Under the pieces are notes generated by a model. It saw only the letters and a list, made by a program, of their open reading frames with translations. It had not been told where the DNA came from and ran no database searches. A DNA stretch of 64,000 bases from Aquipuribacter hungaricus (lineage in GTDB: Bacteria; Actinomycetota; Actinomycetes; Actinomycetales; JBBAYJ01), in NCBI RefSeq assembly GCF_042663885.1, contig NZ_JBHSXV010000001.1; one strand, given 5' to 3'. Positions 23,862-32,210 of the stretch are shown in pieces. Position 1 is the stretch's first letter. Each line of letters begins with the position of its first letter. The translations under genes were made by a program, and so were the position numbers.

Positions 23862-26519
23862 GTGAGCCTGAGCCAGCTGCCGCGCGTCATGGACGAGGCG
23901 GACGCTGCGGTTCTCGTGGTCGACCTCGCCAGCACCCGCGTGGAGTACGCCAACCTGCGCGCGATGGCCATGGCCGGCGACGTGTCCCTCCCGGTCGGCA
24001 TCGACGAGTGGGGCCACCACGCGGGCCTGGTCTCGCCCGGCGGCGAGGACCTCACCGAGACCACCGGGCCGCTGTCCCGGGTCGCCCGGGGCGAGCCGGT
24101 GGCCGGCGAGCTGATCCGGCGCGACTCCGACAAGGCCTCTGACGACGCAGCCGGCGAGCGGCGGCGCCAGCAGGACGCCTCCGACGACGGCGGTCTCGTC
24201 GACGACGTGGTCGGACCGCTCTGGGTGACCGGGTTCCCGCTGGGGGAGTCCATGCAGGGCCGTGCGCTCGTGGTCTTCATGCGCCTGACCGGACCCGGCC
24301 TGACCGCTGCGCCCGGGCCGGCCGAGGTGCTCGCCACCCAGGCCACCGCCGTGCGCGACCGCGCCGTCATCGCCACCGACCTGTCGTTCACCATCTCCGA
24401 CCCGGCGCTGCCGGACGACCCGCTGGTCTGGGTCAACCCCGCGTTCACCCGCACCACCGGGTACACCTCCGACGACGTCGTGGGCCGGAACTGCCGCTTC
24501 CTCCAGGGGCCCGGCACCGACCGGGAGACGGTCGCCCGGATCTCCGCGGCGCTGCGCGAGGGCCGAGGCTGCGTGGAGACGCTGCTCAACTACCGCAAGG
24601 ACGGCTCGGCGTTCTGGAACCAGGTCTCCGTCACCCCCGTCCTCGACCCCGAGGGACGGCTGGTCAACTTCGTCGGCGTCCAGGCCGACGTCACCGAGCG
24701 CGTCCTCGTGCAGGAGCAGCGCGAGCGCGCCCTGCTCGCCGAGCAGCGGGCCAGGGCCGGGCTCGTGCTGCTGGACCGGGTCTCCGACGCCGTCATCGAG
24801 CTCGACGCGACCGCCGCCATGGAGCGGCTCGCGCTCGTCCTGGCCGAGACCATCGCTCCCTGGGCCCTCGTGGTCCAGATGGACCGCAACGTCGAGGTGG
24901 TCGCAGCGAGCGGGTCGGCGCTGGAGGAGCTCGTCGGCGCCGGCCGCCGGGTCGGTCCCCCGGTGGCGGCCCTCGAGGCCGACGACCCGCTGCGCGCGGT
25001 CTGCGAGGGCGCCGCGGACGAGACCGTCGTCGACCTGGCCGTCCCCCGCCGCAGCGGCACCGTCACCGGCTGGTTCGCCGACACCGTCGGGTCCCGGGTG
25101 GAGGGCAGCTACCTCGCGGTGCAGCTCGCCGGCCGGGACGCCGTCATCGCCGTGCTGCTCGTGGGCCTCGGGCCCGGGCCGGCGGAGCAGCCCGGCTTCC
25201 CTGCGCCCGACGACGACGACCACCGCAAGCTCGTCCGGGTCGTCGCCCGGCGCACCGGCCTGAGCCTGGAGAACGCCCGGCTCTACGCCCGCGAGCACAC
25301 CCTCGCCGAGACGCTGCAGCGCTCGATGCTGCCGCAGCGCTCCGGCATCCCCGGCCTGGACGTGTGGACCCACTACGCGCCCAACGTCGACCACGCCCAG
25401 GTGGGGGGCGACTGGTACGACGTGCTGCCGATCAGCGACGACGTCGCGGGCCTGGTCGTCGGCGACGTGGTCGGCCACGACGTCGAGGCCGCGGCGACCA
25501 TGGGCCAGCTGCGCTCGGTCGTGCGCTCCTACGCCTACGAGCTCGAGGACCCCGGCAGCGTGCTCATGCGCGTCGACCACCTGGCCGCGGGGATGGGCAT
25601 CGCCCGGATGGCGAGCCTGGTGCTCATGACGCTCCGGCGGCGCGACGAGGGGCAGTGGGACCTGTCGTGGTCCTCGGCCGGGCACCTGCCCGCCCTCGTC
25701 GGCACCCCGCGGACCGACCCGGCCGGCGGGGAGGTCACGGGGTACTCGGTGCGCCGTCTGGACTCCGCGCAGGGCACGCTCGTCGGGCTCGGTGAGGGCG
25801 CGCGCTTCTCCGACACGGTGCGGCTGCGGCCCGGCGACGTCGTCGTCGCCTACACCGACGGTCTCATCGAGCGCCGGTCCAGGCCGATGGCCGAGGGCCT
25901 GGAGCAGCTGGTCGGCGTCCTGCAGGGCGCGACGGGGAGCCTGGCCGACGGCATCGGCGAGCGGCTGCTCGCCGCGCTCGGCGACTCCCCCGAGGACGAC
26001 ACCGCCGTCGTCGTGCTCCGGGTGCCCGTGGACGTGTCCGACGTGCCCGCGCCGCGCGCCGCCGCCCCCCGCCAGCGGCGCTGGCAGCTGCCCTCGGACC
26101 CGAGCAGCGTCGGCAAGGCGCGCCACGCGACCCTGCGCGCGTGCGCGGTGTGGGGGATCCCGCAGGTCGAGCTCGCCGAGGTCGTCGTGTCCGAGCTGGT
26201 CGCCAACGCGGTCATGCACGGCTGGGGCATCGTCCAGCTGCGCCTCTTCGACACCGCCCCCGGCCTGCGCATCGAGGTCGAGGACGGCAACCCGGAGCCG
26301 CCGCGGCTCGTGCCCCACCGCCCGCTCGGCGAGGGCGGTCACGGTCTGCACGTGGTGGGCGAGGTGGCACGCTGGGGCTGGTCGCCCACCCGGTCCGGCA
26401 AGCTGGTCTGGGCGCAGCTGCAGCCCGGCACCGGACGGCTGCAGCCCACCGGGGACGGCGGTGCGACCGCCGGCCCGCACGGCGCCACCGACGCCGCGCC
26501 CCCGACGCCCACCCCCTGA
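23862..26519 (+). CDS. Blue-light LOV-GAF-SpoIIE phosphatase with C-terminal HATPase kinase domain
   Basis: An 885-residue cytoplasmic regulator. An N-terminal PAS-like region (about 1-150) is followed by a LOV domain (about 165-285) with the full signature: WVNPAFTRTTGY, GRNCRFLQGPG with flavin-adduct Cys211, NYRKDGSAFWN and FVGVQADV. A GAF-like segment (about 300-475) precedes the PP2C/SpoIIE phosphatase (about 478-725: LAETLQRSMLPQ, VGGDWYDV, VVGDVVGHD, YTDGLIERR, EDDTAVVVL). A RsbW-like HATPase (about 745-860; ELVANAVMHG, GGHGLHVV) ends it. It likely dephosphorylates a STAS protein in response to light. GTG 23862 has AAGGAG nine bases upstream. Confidence 0.93.
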   Translation: MSLSQLPRVMDEADAAVLVVDLASTRVEYANLRAMAMAGDVSLPVGIDEWGHHAGLVSPGGEDLTETTGPLSRVARGEPVAGELIRRDSDKASDDAAGERRRQQDASDDGGLVDDVVGPLWVTGFPLGESMQGRALVVFMRLTGPGLTAAPGPAEVLATQATAVRDRAVIATDLSFTISDPALPDDPLVWVNPAFTRTTGYTSDDVVGRNCRFLQGPGTDRETVARISAALREGRGCVETLLNYRKDGSAFWNQVSVTPVLDPEGRLVNFVGVQADVTERVLVQEQRERALLAEQRARAGLVLLDRVSDAVIELDATAAMERLALVLAETIAPWALVVQMDRNVEVVAASGSALEELVGAGRRVGPPVAALEADDPLRAVCEGAADETVVDLAVPRRSGTVTGWFADTVGSRVEGSYLAVQLAGRDAVIAVLLVGLGPGPAEQPGFPAPDDDDHRKLVRVVARRTGLSLENARLYAREHTLAETLQRSMLPQRSGIPGLDVWTHYAPNVDHAQVGGDWYDVLPISDDVAGLVVGDVVGHDVEAAATMGQLRSVVRSYAYELEDPGSVLMRVDHLAAGMGIARMASLVLMTLRRRDEGQWDLSWSSAGHLPALVGTPRTDPAGGEVTGYSVRRLDSAQGTLVGLGEGARFSDTVRLRPGDVVVAYTDGLIERRSRPMAEGLEQLVGVLQGATGSLADGIGERLLAALGDSPEDDTAVVVLRVPVDVSDVPAPRAAAPRQRRWQLPSDPSSVGKARHATLRACAVWGIPQVELAEVVVSELVANAVMHGWGIVQLRLFDTAPGLRIEVEDGNPEPPRLVPHRPLGEGGHGLHVVGEVARWGWSPTRSGKLVWAQLQPGTGRLQPTGDGGATAGPHGATDAAPPTPTP

Positions 26520-26529
26520 GGAGCCCTCC

Positions 26530-27003
26530 GTGAGCACCCCCGCAGCCCCCCGTCCCGGCGCCGACCTGCTCGGCCCCGCCCCGACCTACCTGCCCGAGCA
26601 GCTGCACGCCCCGGCCGAGCAGGCCCTGGAGCAGGGCGTCCCGGCGGCGACCGTCGCGGCCGCCGCCCCCGCCGCGAGCCTGGCCTGGGCCGTGCTGGCC
26701 GAGGACGCCGTCGCGCGCGCCGACGAGGCCCGCGAGGTCGGCGACGAGCCGGCACGCCTCGCCCACGCGGTGGCCGCCTACGCCTACGCCCGCACCGGCT
26801 ACCACCGCGGCCTGGACGCGCTGCGCCGCTCGGGCTGGAAGGGCCGCGGCCCCGTGCCGTGGTCGCACGTGCCGAACCAGGGCTACCTGCGCAGCGTCCG
26901 GGCGCTCGGCGCGGCCGCCGCGCACGTCGGCGAGGCCGACGAGGTCGCCCGGCTGGCCGACCTGCTCCTCGACGGCGACCCGTCGCTCACGCCCGCGGGC
27001 TGA
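26530..27003 (+). CDS. DUF3151 family protein
   Basis: A 157-residue protein from GTG 26530, ten bases after the LOV-SpoIIE stop, with GAGGAGCCCTCC as ribosome site. It is almost all helix. Conserved-looking blocks are GPAPTYLPEQ, AYAYARTGYHRGLDALRRSG and VPWSHVPNQGYLRSVRALG. DUF3151 proteins are widespread in actinobacteria near fba (relative Rv0360c) and their function is unknown. Confidence 0.92.
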   Translation: MSTPAAPRPGADLLGPAPTYLPEQLHAPAEQALEQGVPAATVAAAAPAASLAWAVLAEDAVARADEAREVGDEPARLAHAVAAYAYARTGYHRGLDALRRSGWKGRGPVPWSHVPNQGYLRSVRALGAAAAHVGEADEVARLADLLLDGDPSLTPAG

Positions 27004-27345
27004 GGCAGCCGGCCGCCCGGCCGCAGGCGCGACCCGCAGGACCCGCGCGACGCCCCGGACCCCGCGCCTGCCGCGCGGGGCGGGCTGAGGGGCCGCGTCC
27101 GCTCTCACGTCGCGGCCCCCGGTAGTCCCGGACCCCTTCGGGACCACCCGCCGACCACCTCGCGTTGCCCGGCGCGCGACCATCATGACGCGTGCGGGGG
27201 CGTGCCGTGGTCACGACCCCCCGGCCCGCGCGCGACCGCTGCGCGACTCCGCCCCGTCGCGCCGGCGGTCCGTGGCCGGTCCTGTCGCCGGGTCGGACGG
27301 GCCCCCGCCCGTGCGGGGGCCGCCGACGCCCACCACACTGTGCCC
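27004..27345. other. Intergenic region with clustered hairpins
   Basis: About 340 bases between the DUF3151 and FAD-oxidoreductase genes. The first 140 bases hold three hairpins, listed separately as a terminator. The rest shows no ribosome site, RNA gene or conserved frame that I can defend. Confidence 0.5.
27060..27119 (+). terminator. Tandem hairpin terminators after DUF3151 gene
   Basis: CCCCGCGC pairs with GCGCGGGG (27060-27080, 5-base loop). GGGGCCGCG pairs with CGCGGCCCC (27089-27119, 13-base loop). A third small hairpin, GTCCCG/CGGGAC, follows near 27125-27144. Confidence 0.6.
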
Positions 27346-28365
27346 GTGAGCGCTGCAGATGCCCCCGGACGCGTCCTCGTTGTCGGCGGGGGGATCTCCG
27401 GCGTCGCCTGCGCGCGGGCGCTGCAGGGCTCCGGCGCCGACGTCCGCCTGGTGGACCGCGGCCGACGGCTCGGCGGCCGCATGGCGGCGCGCACCGTCGA
27501 CACCGTCGTCGGCCGGCACGTGGTCGACACGGGGGCCTCGTACTTCACCGTGCGCGACGAGGGCTTCACCGCGGTGGTCTCCGACTGGCAGGAGCGCGGC
27601 CTCGCCCGCGAGTGGACGGACACCTTCCACCTGTCCGACGGCGACGGCCTGGTCGGCACCAAGGTCGGCCCCGTGCGCTGGGCGGCCGCCGGGGGCCTGC
27701 GCTCGCTCGTCGAGGACCTGGCCGAGGGGCTGGACGTCGAGCACCCGCGCGAGGTCACCGAGGTCGTGCCCGTCGACGCCGCCGAGGGGGGCGGGGTCCT
27801 CGTGGACGGGGAGCGCTACGACGGGGTCGTGCTGGCCATGCCCGACCCGCAGGCCGTCGACCTGCTCCCGTCCGGGGTCGCCGAGCAGCTGCTCCACGGC
27901 TCGGACTGGGACTGGCGGCCGAGCATCGCCGTCTACGCCGCGTGGACCGAGCGCTGCTGGCCCGAGGTCGACGGCGTGTTCGTCGACGGCTCGGCGGTCG
28001 TGGACTGGGTGGCCGACGACGGCCGCCGCCGCGGCGACGACGCCCCGGTGCTCGTGGCCCACACCACGCCCGTGTTCGCCGCGAGCCGGCTGGACGACCC
28101 CGGCTCGGCGGTGCCGCACGTGCTCGACGAGCTCGGCCGGGTGCTCGGGCGCGCCCTGGTGGAGCCGGAGTGGGCACGTGCCCACCGCTGGTCGCTGGCC
28201 AGCCCGTCCCGCAGCCGGCCGGCGCCGGACTTCGCCCTCACGGCCGACGGCACGGTGGGGGTGTGCGGCGACGCCTGGGGCGAGCGGTCGCGGGTCGAGG
28301 CGGCCTGGCTGTCCGGCACGCGGCTGGCGCAGGAGCTGGCCGGCCGTCTCGGGCTGCCGGGCTGA
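27346..28365 (+). CDS. FAD-dependent amine-oxidase/renalase-like oxidoreductase
   Basis: A 339-residue protein. The N-terminal Rossmann loop is VLVVGGGISGVACARAL, followed by the second FAD motif GRRLGGRMAAR. The central segment VDTGASYFTVRDEGF and C-terminal VCGDAWGERSRVEAAWLSG are typical of renalase-like NAD(P)/FAD oxidoreductases. Substrate unknown. GTG 27346 (or 27340, in frame) is taken as start because the fold begins directly after; the open frame extends further upstream without support. Confidence 0.85.
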   Translation: MSAADAPGRVLVVGGGISGVACARALQGSGADVRLVDRGRRLGGRMAARTVDTVVGRHVVDTGASYFTVRDEGFTAVVSDWQERGLAREWTDTFHLSDGDGLVGTKVGPVRWAAAGGLRSLVEDLAEGLDVEHPREVTEVVPVDAAEGGGVLVDGERYDGVVLAMPDPQAVDLLPSGVAEQLLHGSDWDWRPSIAVYAAWTERCWPEVDGVFVDGSAVVDWVADDGRRRGDDAPVLVAHTTPVFAASRLDDPGSAVPHVLDELGRVLGRALVEPEWARAHRWSLASPSRSRPAPDFALTADGTVGVCGDAWGERSRVEAAWLSGTRLAQELAGRLGLPG

Positions 28366-28375
28366 GCGCCTGCAC

Positions 28376-28381
28376 TAGCCT
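28376..28381 (+). promoter_or_regulatory. purA -10 box (TAGCCT)
   Basis: TAGCCT begins 72 bases upstream of the purA GTG, leaving a leader of about 60 bases with a GAGGA ribosome site. Confidence 0.45.
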
Positions 28382-28447
28382 GCTCGGGGCGCCACGGGCC
28401 TGCCGGCCCGACGCCCCGCCCTGCCACCGAGGACCGAGGAGTGCCGC

Positions 28448-29734
28448 GTGCCCGCAGTCGTCTTGATCGGTGCCCAGTGGGGTGACGAGGGCAAGGGCAA
28501 GGCCACCGACGCCCTCGGCTCGCGCGTGGACTACGTCGTCAAGTTCAACGGCGGCAACAACGCCGGCCACACGGTCGTGGTCGGCGACGAGAAGTACGCG
28601 CTGCACCTGCTCCCCTCGGGCATCCTCAGCCCGGGCGTGGTCCCCGTCATCGGCAACGGCGTGGTCATCGACCCCGAGGTGCTGTTCGAGGAGATCGACG
28701 GCCTCACCGCCCGCGGCGTCGACTGCTCCCGCCTGCTCGTCTCGGCCAACGCCCACGTCATCGCCACGTACCACCGCACCCTGGACAAGGTGAGCGAGCG
28801 GTTCCTCGGCAAGCAGCGCATCGGCACCACCGGCCGCGGCATCGGCCCGGCCTACGCGGACAAGATCAACCGCGTCGGGATCCGGGTGCAGGACCTGTTC
28901 GACGAGAAGATCCTCCGCCAGAAGATCGAGGGCGCGCTCGACCAGAAGAACCACCTGCTGGTCAAGGTCTACAACCGCCGCGCGATCACCGTCGACGAGA
29001 TCGCGGACTCCCTGCTCGGCCTCGCCGACCGGCTCGAGCCGTACGTCGCGGACACCGGGCTGGTGCTCAACCAGGCGCTCGACGCGGGCCGGACGGTGCT
29101 CTTCGAGGGCGGCCAGGCCACGCTGCTCGACGTCGACCACGGCACCTACCCGTTCGTCACCAGCTCCAACGCGACCTCCGGCGGGGCCTGCACCGGCAGC
29201 GGCGTCGCGCCGAACCGGGTGGACCGGGTCATCGCCGTGGTCAAGGCCTACACGACCCGCGTCGGCGAGGGTCCCTTCCCCACCGAGCTGTTCGACGCCG
29301 ACGGGGAGCGGCTGCGCGCGGTCGGGCACGAGTACGGCACGACGACCGGCCGGCCCCGCCGCTGCGGCTGGTACGACGCCGTCATCACCCGCTACGCCCA
29401 GCGCGTCAACGGGGTCACCGACTTCGTCGTCACCAAGCTCGACACCCTCACCGGCTTCGAGAAGATCCCGGTCTGCGTGGCCTACGACGTCGACGGCACG
29501 CGCTTCGACGAGATGCCGGTCAGCCAGACCGACTTCCACCACGCGAAGCCGGTCTACGAGCTGTTCGACGGCTGGACCGAGGACATCACCGGCGTCCGCC
29601 GGTTCGAGGACCTGCCCGCCGCGGCGCAGCGCTACGTCCTCGCGCTGGAGGAGATGAGCGGGTCCCGGATCAGCGCGGTCGGCGTCGGCCCGGGCCGCGA
29701 GGAGACCGTCGTCCGCCACGACCTGCTCGGCTGA
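28448..29734 (+). CDS. purA: Adenylosuccinate synthetase
   Basis: A 428-residue enzyme that joins IMP and aspartate using GTP on the way to AMP. The GTP loop is GAQWGDEGKGK (residues 8-18). Other signatures are VKFNGGNNAGHTVV, GTTGRGIGPAYADK and FEGGQATLLDVDHGTYPFVT, then TTTGRPRRCGWYDAV. Length is standard. GTG 28448 with GAGGA upstream. Confidence 0.98.
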   Translation: MPAVVLIGAQWGDEGKGKATDALGSRVDYVVKFNGGNNAGHTVVVGDEKYALHLLPSGILSPGVVPVIGNGVVIDPEVLFEEIDGLTARGVDCSRLLVSANAHVIATYHRTLDKVSERFLGKQRIGTTGRGIGPAYADKINRVGIRVQDLFDEKILRQKIEGALDQKNHLLVKVYNRRAITVDEIADSLLGLADRLEPYVADTGLVLNQALDAGRTVLFEGGQATLLDVDHGTYPFVTSSNATSGGACTGSGVAPNRVDRVIAVVKAYTTRVGEGPFPTELFDADGERLRAVGHEYGTTTGRPRRCGWYDAVITRYAQRVNGVTDFVVTKLDTLTGFEKIPVCVAYDVDGTRFDEMPVSQTDFHHAKPVYELFDGWTEDITGVRRFEDLPAAAQRYVLALEEMSGSRISAVGVGPGREETVVRHDLLG

Positions 29735-29780
29735 GCGCGGGGCGGGACGGCGGCAGATCCCTCGTCCGGTCCGATGGGTG

Positions 29781-29804
29781 CTTAGCGCACCTAACTGTTA
29801 GCCT
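29781..29804 (+). promoter_or_regulatory. Leaderless promoter and TTAG/CTAA operator of MFS gene
   Basis: TAGCCT at 29799-29804 is followed by eight bases and then the ATG at 29813, a leaderless layout. Overlapping it, three half-sites read TTAG-N5-CTAA-N3-TTAG (29782-29800), an A/T-rich island in very GC-rich DNA. This suggests a repressor operator, perhaps MarR- or DtxR-type. Confidence 0.5.
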
Positions 29805-29812
29805 GGGCCCAG

Positions 29813-31087
29813 ATGAGTACCGAGACCCTGCCCCCCGCCACCCGTCCGTCCACCAGGTCTTCCCGCGCCGGCTTCTTCTCCCGGCTCGGCCCGCGCGAGC
29901 TGGTCCTGCTCGCGGCCATCACCGCCGCGGGACCGCTGACGATCGACCTCTACCTGCCCGCGTACCCCACGCTGGCCGCGGAGTTCGGCGTCGCCGAGAC
30001 CCAGGTGCAGCTCACGCTCACCGCCTGCGTGTTCGGTCTCGCGCTGGGCCAGCTGGTCATCGGCCCGGTCGCGGACCGGGTGGGCCGCCGGCTGCCGGTC
30101 GTCGTCGGCCTCGCCCTGTGGTCGGTGTCCTCCCTGCTCGTGGCCGCCGCCCCGACGCTGGCGCTGCTCACCGTGGGCCGGTTCGTCCAGGGCTTCGTCG
30201 TGGCGGCCGGGATGGTCACCGCGCGGGCGATCCTCCGGGACCTGTCGACGGGGCAGAACCTGGCCAGGGCCTTCGCCCGGATGTTCCTCGTCGTCGGTGC
30301 CGTGCCGATGGTGGCGCCGTTCCTCGGCTCGCTCATCCTCGAGCTGACCAGCTGGCGCGGGGTCTTCGTCCTGCTCGCCGTCATCGGGGTGCTGCTCGCG
30401 GTCGTCACCGCCGTGCTCCTGCCCGAGACGCTGCCGAAGGCCCAGCGGACCCCGGTCCCGGTCAGCCGGCTCGCGGGGACCTACGGCCGCCTGCTCGTCG
30501 ACCGGGCGTTCATCGCGCCCGCGATGGTGGCGAGCCTCGCCTTCGCCGGGCTGTTCGTGTACATCAACGGCAGCTCGTTCGTGCTGCAGGAGCAGTACGG
30601 CGTCTCCCAGCTGCAGTACGGCATGGTGTTCGGGGCCGTGACGCTGTCGCTCATCGCCGGCAGCCAGGCCTCCAGCGTCCTCGTCGGCCGCTTCGGCCTG
30701 CTGTCGGTGCTGCGCGCCGCGCCCGTCATCGGCGCCGTCGCCATCGGCTCGGTGTTCGCGGTCTCGATGCTCGGCGACCTCCCGCTGCCCGTCCTCATCG
30801 CGGGCCTCGTCGTCGCCATGGGCGTCGTCGGCTTCGCCATGCCGGCCGCGTCGGCCCACGTGCTCGGCGCACAGCCCGCCGCCCGCGCGGGCCTCGCCTC
30901 CGGCCTGGTCGGCGTCCTGCAGTTCGCGGTGGGCGGCGCCGTCAGCCCGCTCGCCAGCGTCATGGGCACCGTGACGGCCAGCTCGATGACCGGGCTCATG
31001 GCGCTGCTGTTCGCGGCGTCGGCGGCCACGGCCTTCGCGGTGCGGGCCGACGCGCCCGCCGAGGAGTCCCCGGCGACCGCCACCTGA
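29813..31087 (+). CDS. Bcr/CflA-type MFS drug efflux transporter
   Basis: A 424-residue transporter with 12 predicted membrane segments. Family signatures are LTIDLYLPAYPTLAAEF at the first helix, GQLVIGPVADRVGRRLPVVV for the A-type loop, and VQGFVVAAGMVTARAILRDL. It probably exports drugs or small metabolites by proton antiport. It appears leaderless, with operator-like palindromes over the -10 box, so it is likely induced by a ligand-responsive repressor that is not adjacent. Confidence 0.92.
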   Translation: MSTETLPPATRPSTRSSRAGFFSRLGPRELVLLAAITAAGPLTIDLYLPAYPTLAAEFGVAETQVQLTLTACVFGLALGQLVIGPVADRVGRRLPVVVGLALWSVSSLLVAAAPTLALLTVGRFVQGFVVAAGMVTARAILRDLSTGQNLARAFARMFLVVGAVPMVAPFLGSLILELTSWRGVFVLLAVIGVLLAVVTAVLLPETLPKAQRTPVPVSRLAGTYGRLLVDRAFIAPAMVASLAFAGLFVYINGSSFVLQEQYGVSQLQYGMVFGAVTLSLIAGSQASSVLVGRFGLLSVLRAAPVIGAVAIGSVFAVSMLGDLPLPVLIAGLVVAMGVVGFAMPAASAHVLGAQPAARAGLASGLVGVLQFAVGGAVSPLASVMGTVTASSMTGLMALLFAASAATAFAVRADAPAEESPATAT

Positions 31088-31108
31088 CGAGCAAGGACGC
31101 TGCGGCCG

Positions 31109-32149
31109 CTACGGCCGCAGCAGCACCTTGACGGCCTCGCGGCGGTCCATCAGGTCGTAGGCCTGCGCGGCCTCGGCCAGCGGCAGCTCGCGGTCGAAGA
31201 CGGCGCCGGGGGAGATGGACCCCGCGAGCACGCGGTGCAGAAGGTCGGGCAGGTAGGCCCGGACCGGCGCGATGCCCCCCGCGAGGCCGACGTTGTGCCG
31301 GAACATGCGGCGCACCGGGGGGGTCGCGCCGTGGGGGACCCCGACGAACCCCACCGTCGCGCCGGGGCGGGCCACGGCGAACGCCGTCGTCATGGACCCC
31401 TCCGTGCCGACGCACTCCAGCACGGCGTCGGCGCCCACCCCGTCGGTGAGGCCGAGCACCGCCTGCTCGCCGTCCTCGCCGCGCTCCGCGACGACGTCGG
31501 TGGCGCCGAACCGCACGGCGAGCGCCTGCCGGTCCGCGTGGCGGCTCATCACCACGACGCGGGCCGCGCCCTGCTGGACCGCCGACAGCACGCCGCAGAG
31601 CCCGACGGCGCCGTCGCCCACGACGACCACGGTGCTGCCCTCGCGGACCCCGGCCGAGCGGGCCGCGTGCCAACCGGTCCCCATGACGTCGCTGCAGGCG
31701 AGCAGGTCGCGCAGCAGGTCGCCGTCCGGAGGCGAGGCGGCGTCGTGGCCGGGGACGACGACGAGCGTGCCGTCGGCCTGCGGCACCCGGACCAGCTCGG
31801 CCTGCGCGCCGTGCTCGCCGCCGAACACCCCGCCCACCACGCACGAGGTGTGCACGCCGGCCAGGCAGTGGGCACAGCGCCCGCACGACCACGTGAAGGG
31901 CGCCACCACGACGTCGCCGACCGAGACCGCGCGCACGTCCGCGCCCACCTCCTCGACCACCCCGACGTGCTCGTGGCCGATGCCGTGCGGCTCGTCGACC
32001 GGGTTCTCGCCCCGGTAGGGCCACAGGTCCGAGCCGCAGACGCACGCGGCCAGCACCCGGACGACGGCCTCGTGCGGCGCCCGGACCACCGGGTCGGGGA
32101 GGGTCTCGGAGCGGATGTCGCGGGGGGCGTGGATGACGGTGGCTCGCAC
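31109..32149 (-). CDS. Zinc-dependent alcohol dehydrogenase (threonine-dehydrogenase-like)
   Basis: A 346-residue MDR enzyme from GTG 32149; an in-frame ATG at 32209 would add 20 residues. The catalytic zinc site is AACVCGSDLWPY and the motif GIGHEHVG. Structural-zinc cysteines are CGRCAHCLAGVHTSC. The NAD(P) loop is VVVVGDGAVGLCGVL. The substrate is not evident. It is divergent from purD and convergent with the efflux gene, with no obvious pathway partner. Confidence 0.88.
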   Translation of the reverse strand: MRATVIHAPRDIRSETLPDPVVRAPHEAVVRVLAACVCGSDLWPYRGENPVDEPHGIGHEHVGVVEEVGADVRAVSVGDVVVAPFTWSCGRCAHCLAGVHTSCVVGGVFGGEHGAQAELVRVPQADGTLVVVPGHDAASPPDGDLLRDLLACSDVMGTGWHAARSAGVREGSTVVVVGDGAVGLCGVLSAVQQGAARVVVMSRHADRQALAVRFGATDVVAERGEDGEQAVLGLTDGVGADAVLECVGTEGSMTTAFAVARPGATVGFVGVPHGATPPVRRMFRHNVGLAGGIAPVRAYLPDLLHRVLAGSISPGAVFDRELPLAEAAQAYDLMDRREAVKVLLRP

Positions 32150-32196
32150 CCGGCGACCGTACGTGGATGCCGACGGCCGCGCCGCCCCAGGGGCGC

Positions 32197-32202
32197 TAGC
32201 CT
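32197..32202 (+). promoter_or_regulatory. purD leaderless -10 box (TAGCCT)
   Basis: TAGCCT ends eight bases before the purD GTG at 32211. No Shine-Dalgarno fits between them, so a leaderless transcript is predicted. Confidence 0.55.
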
Positions 32203-32210
32203 CGCCCACC

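Noticed and set aside
27121..27345. A tRNA or small RNA in the hairpin-rich gap
   Set aside because: No cloverleaf or T-loop sequence could be built; the hairpins look like terminators.
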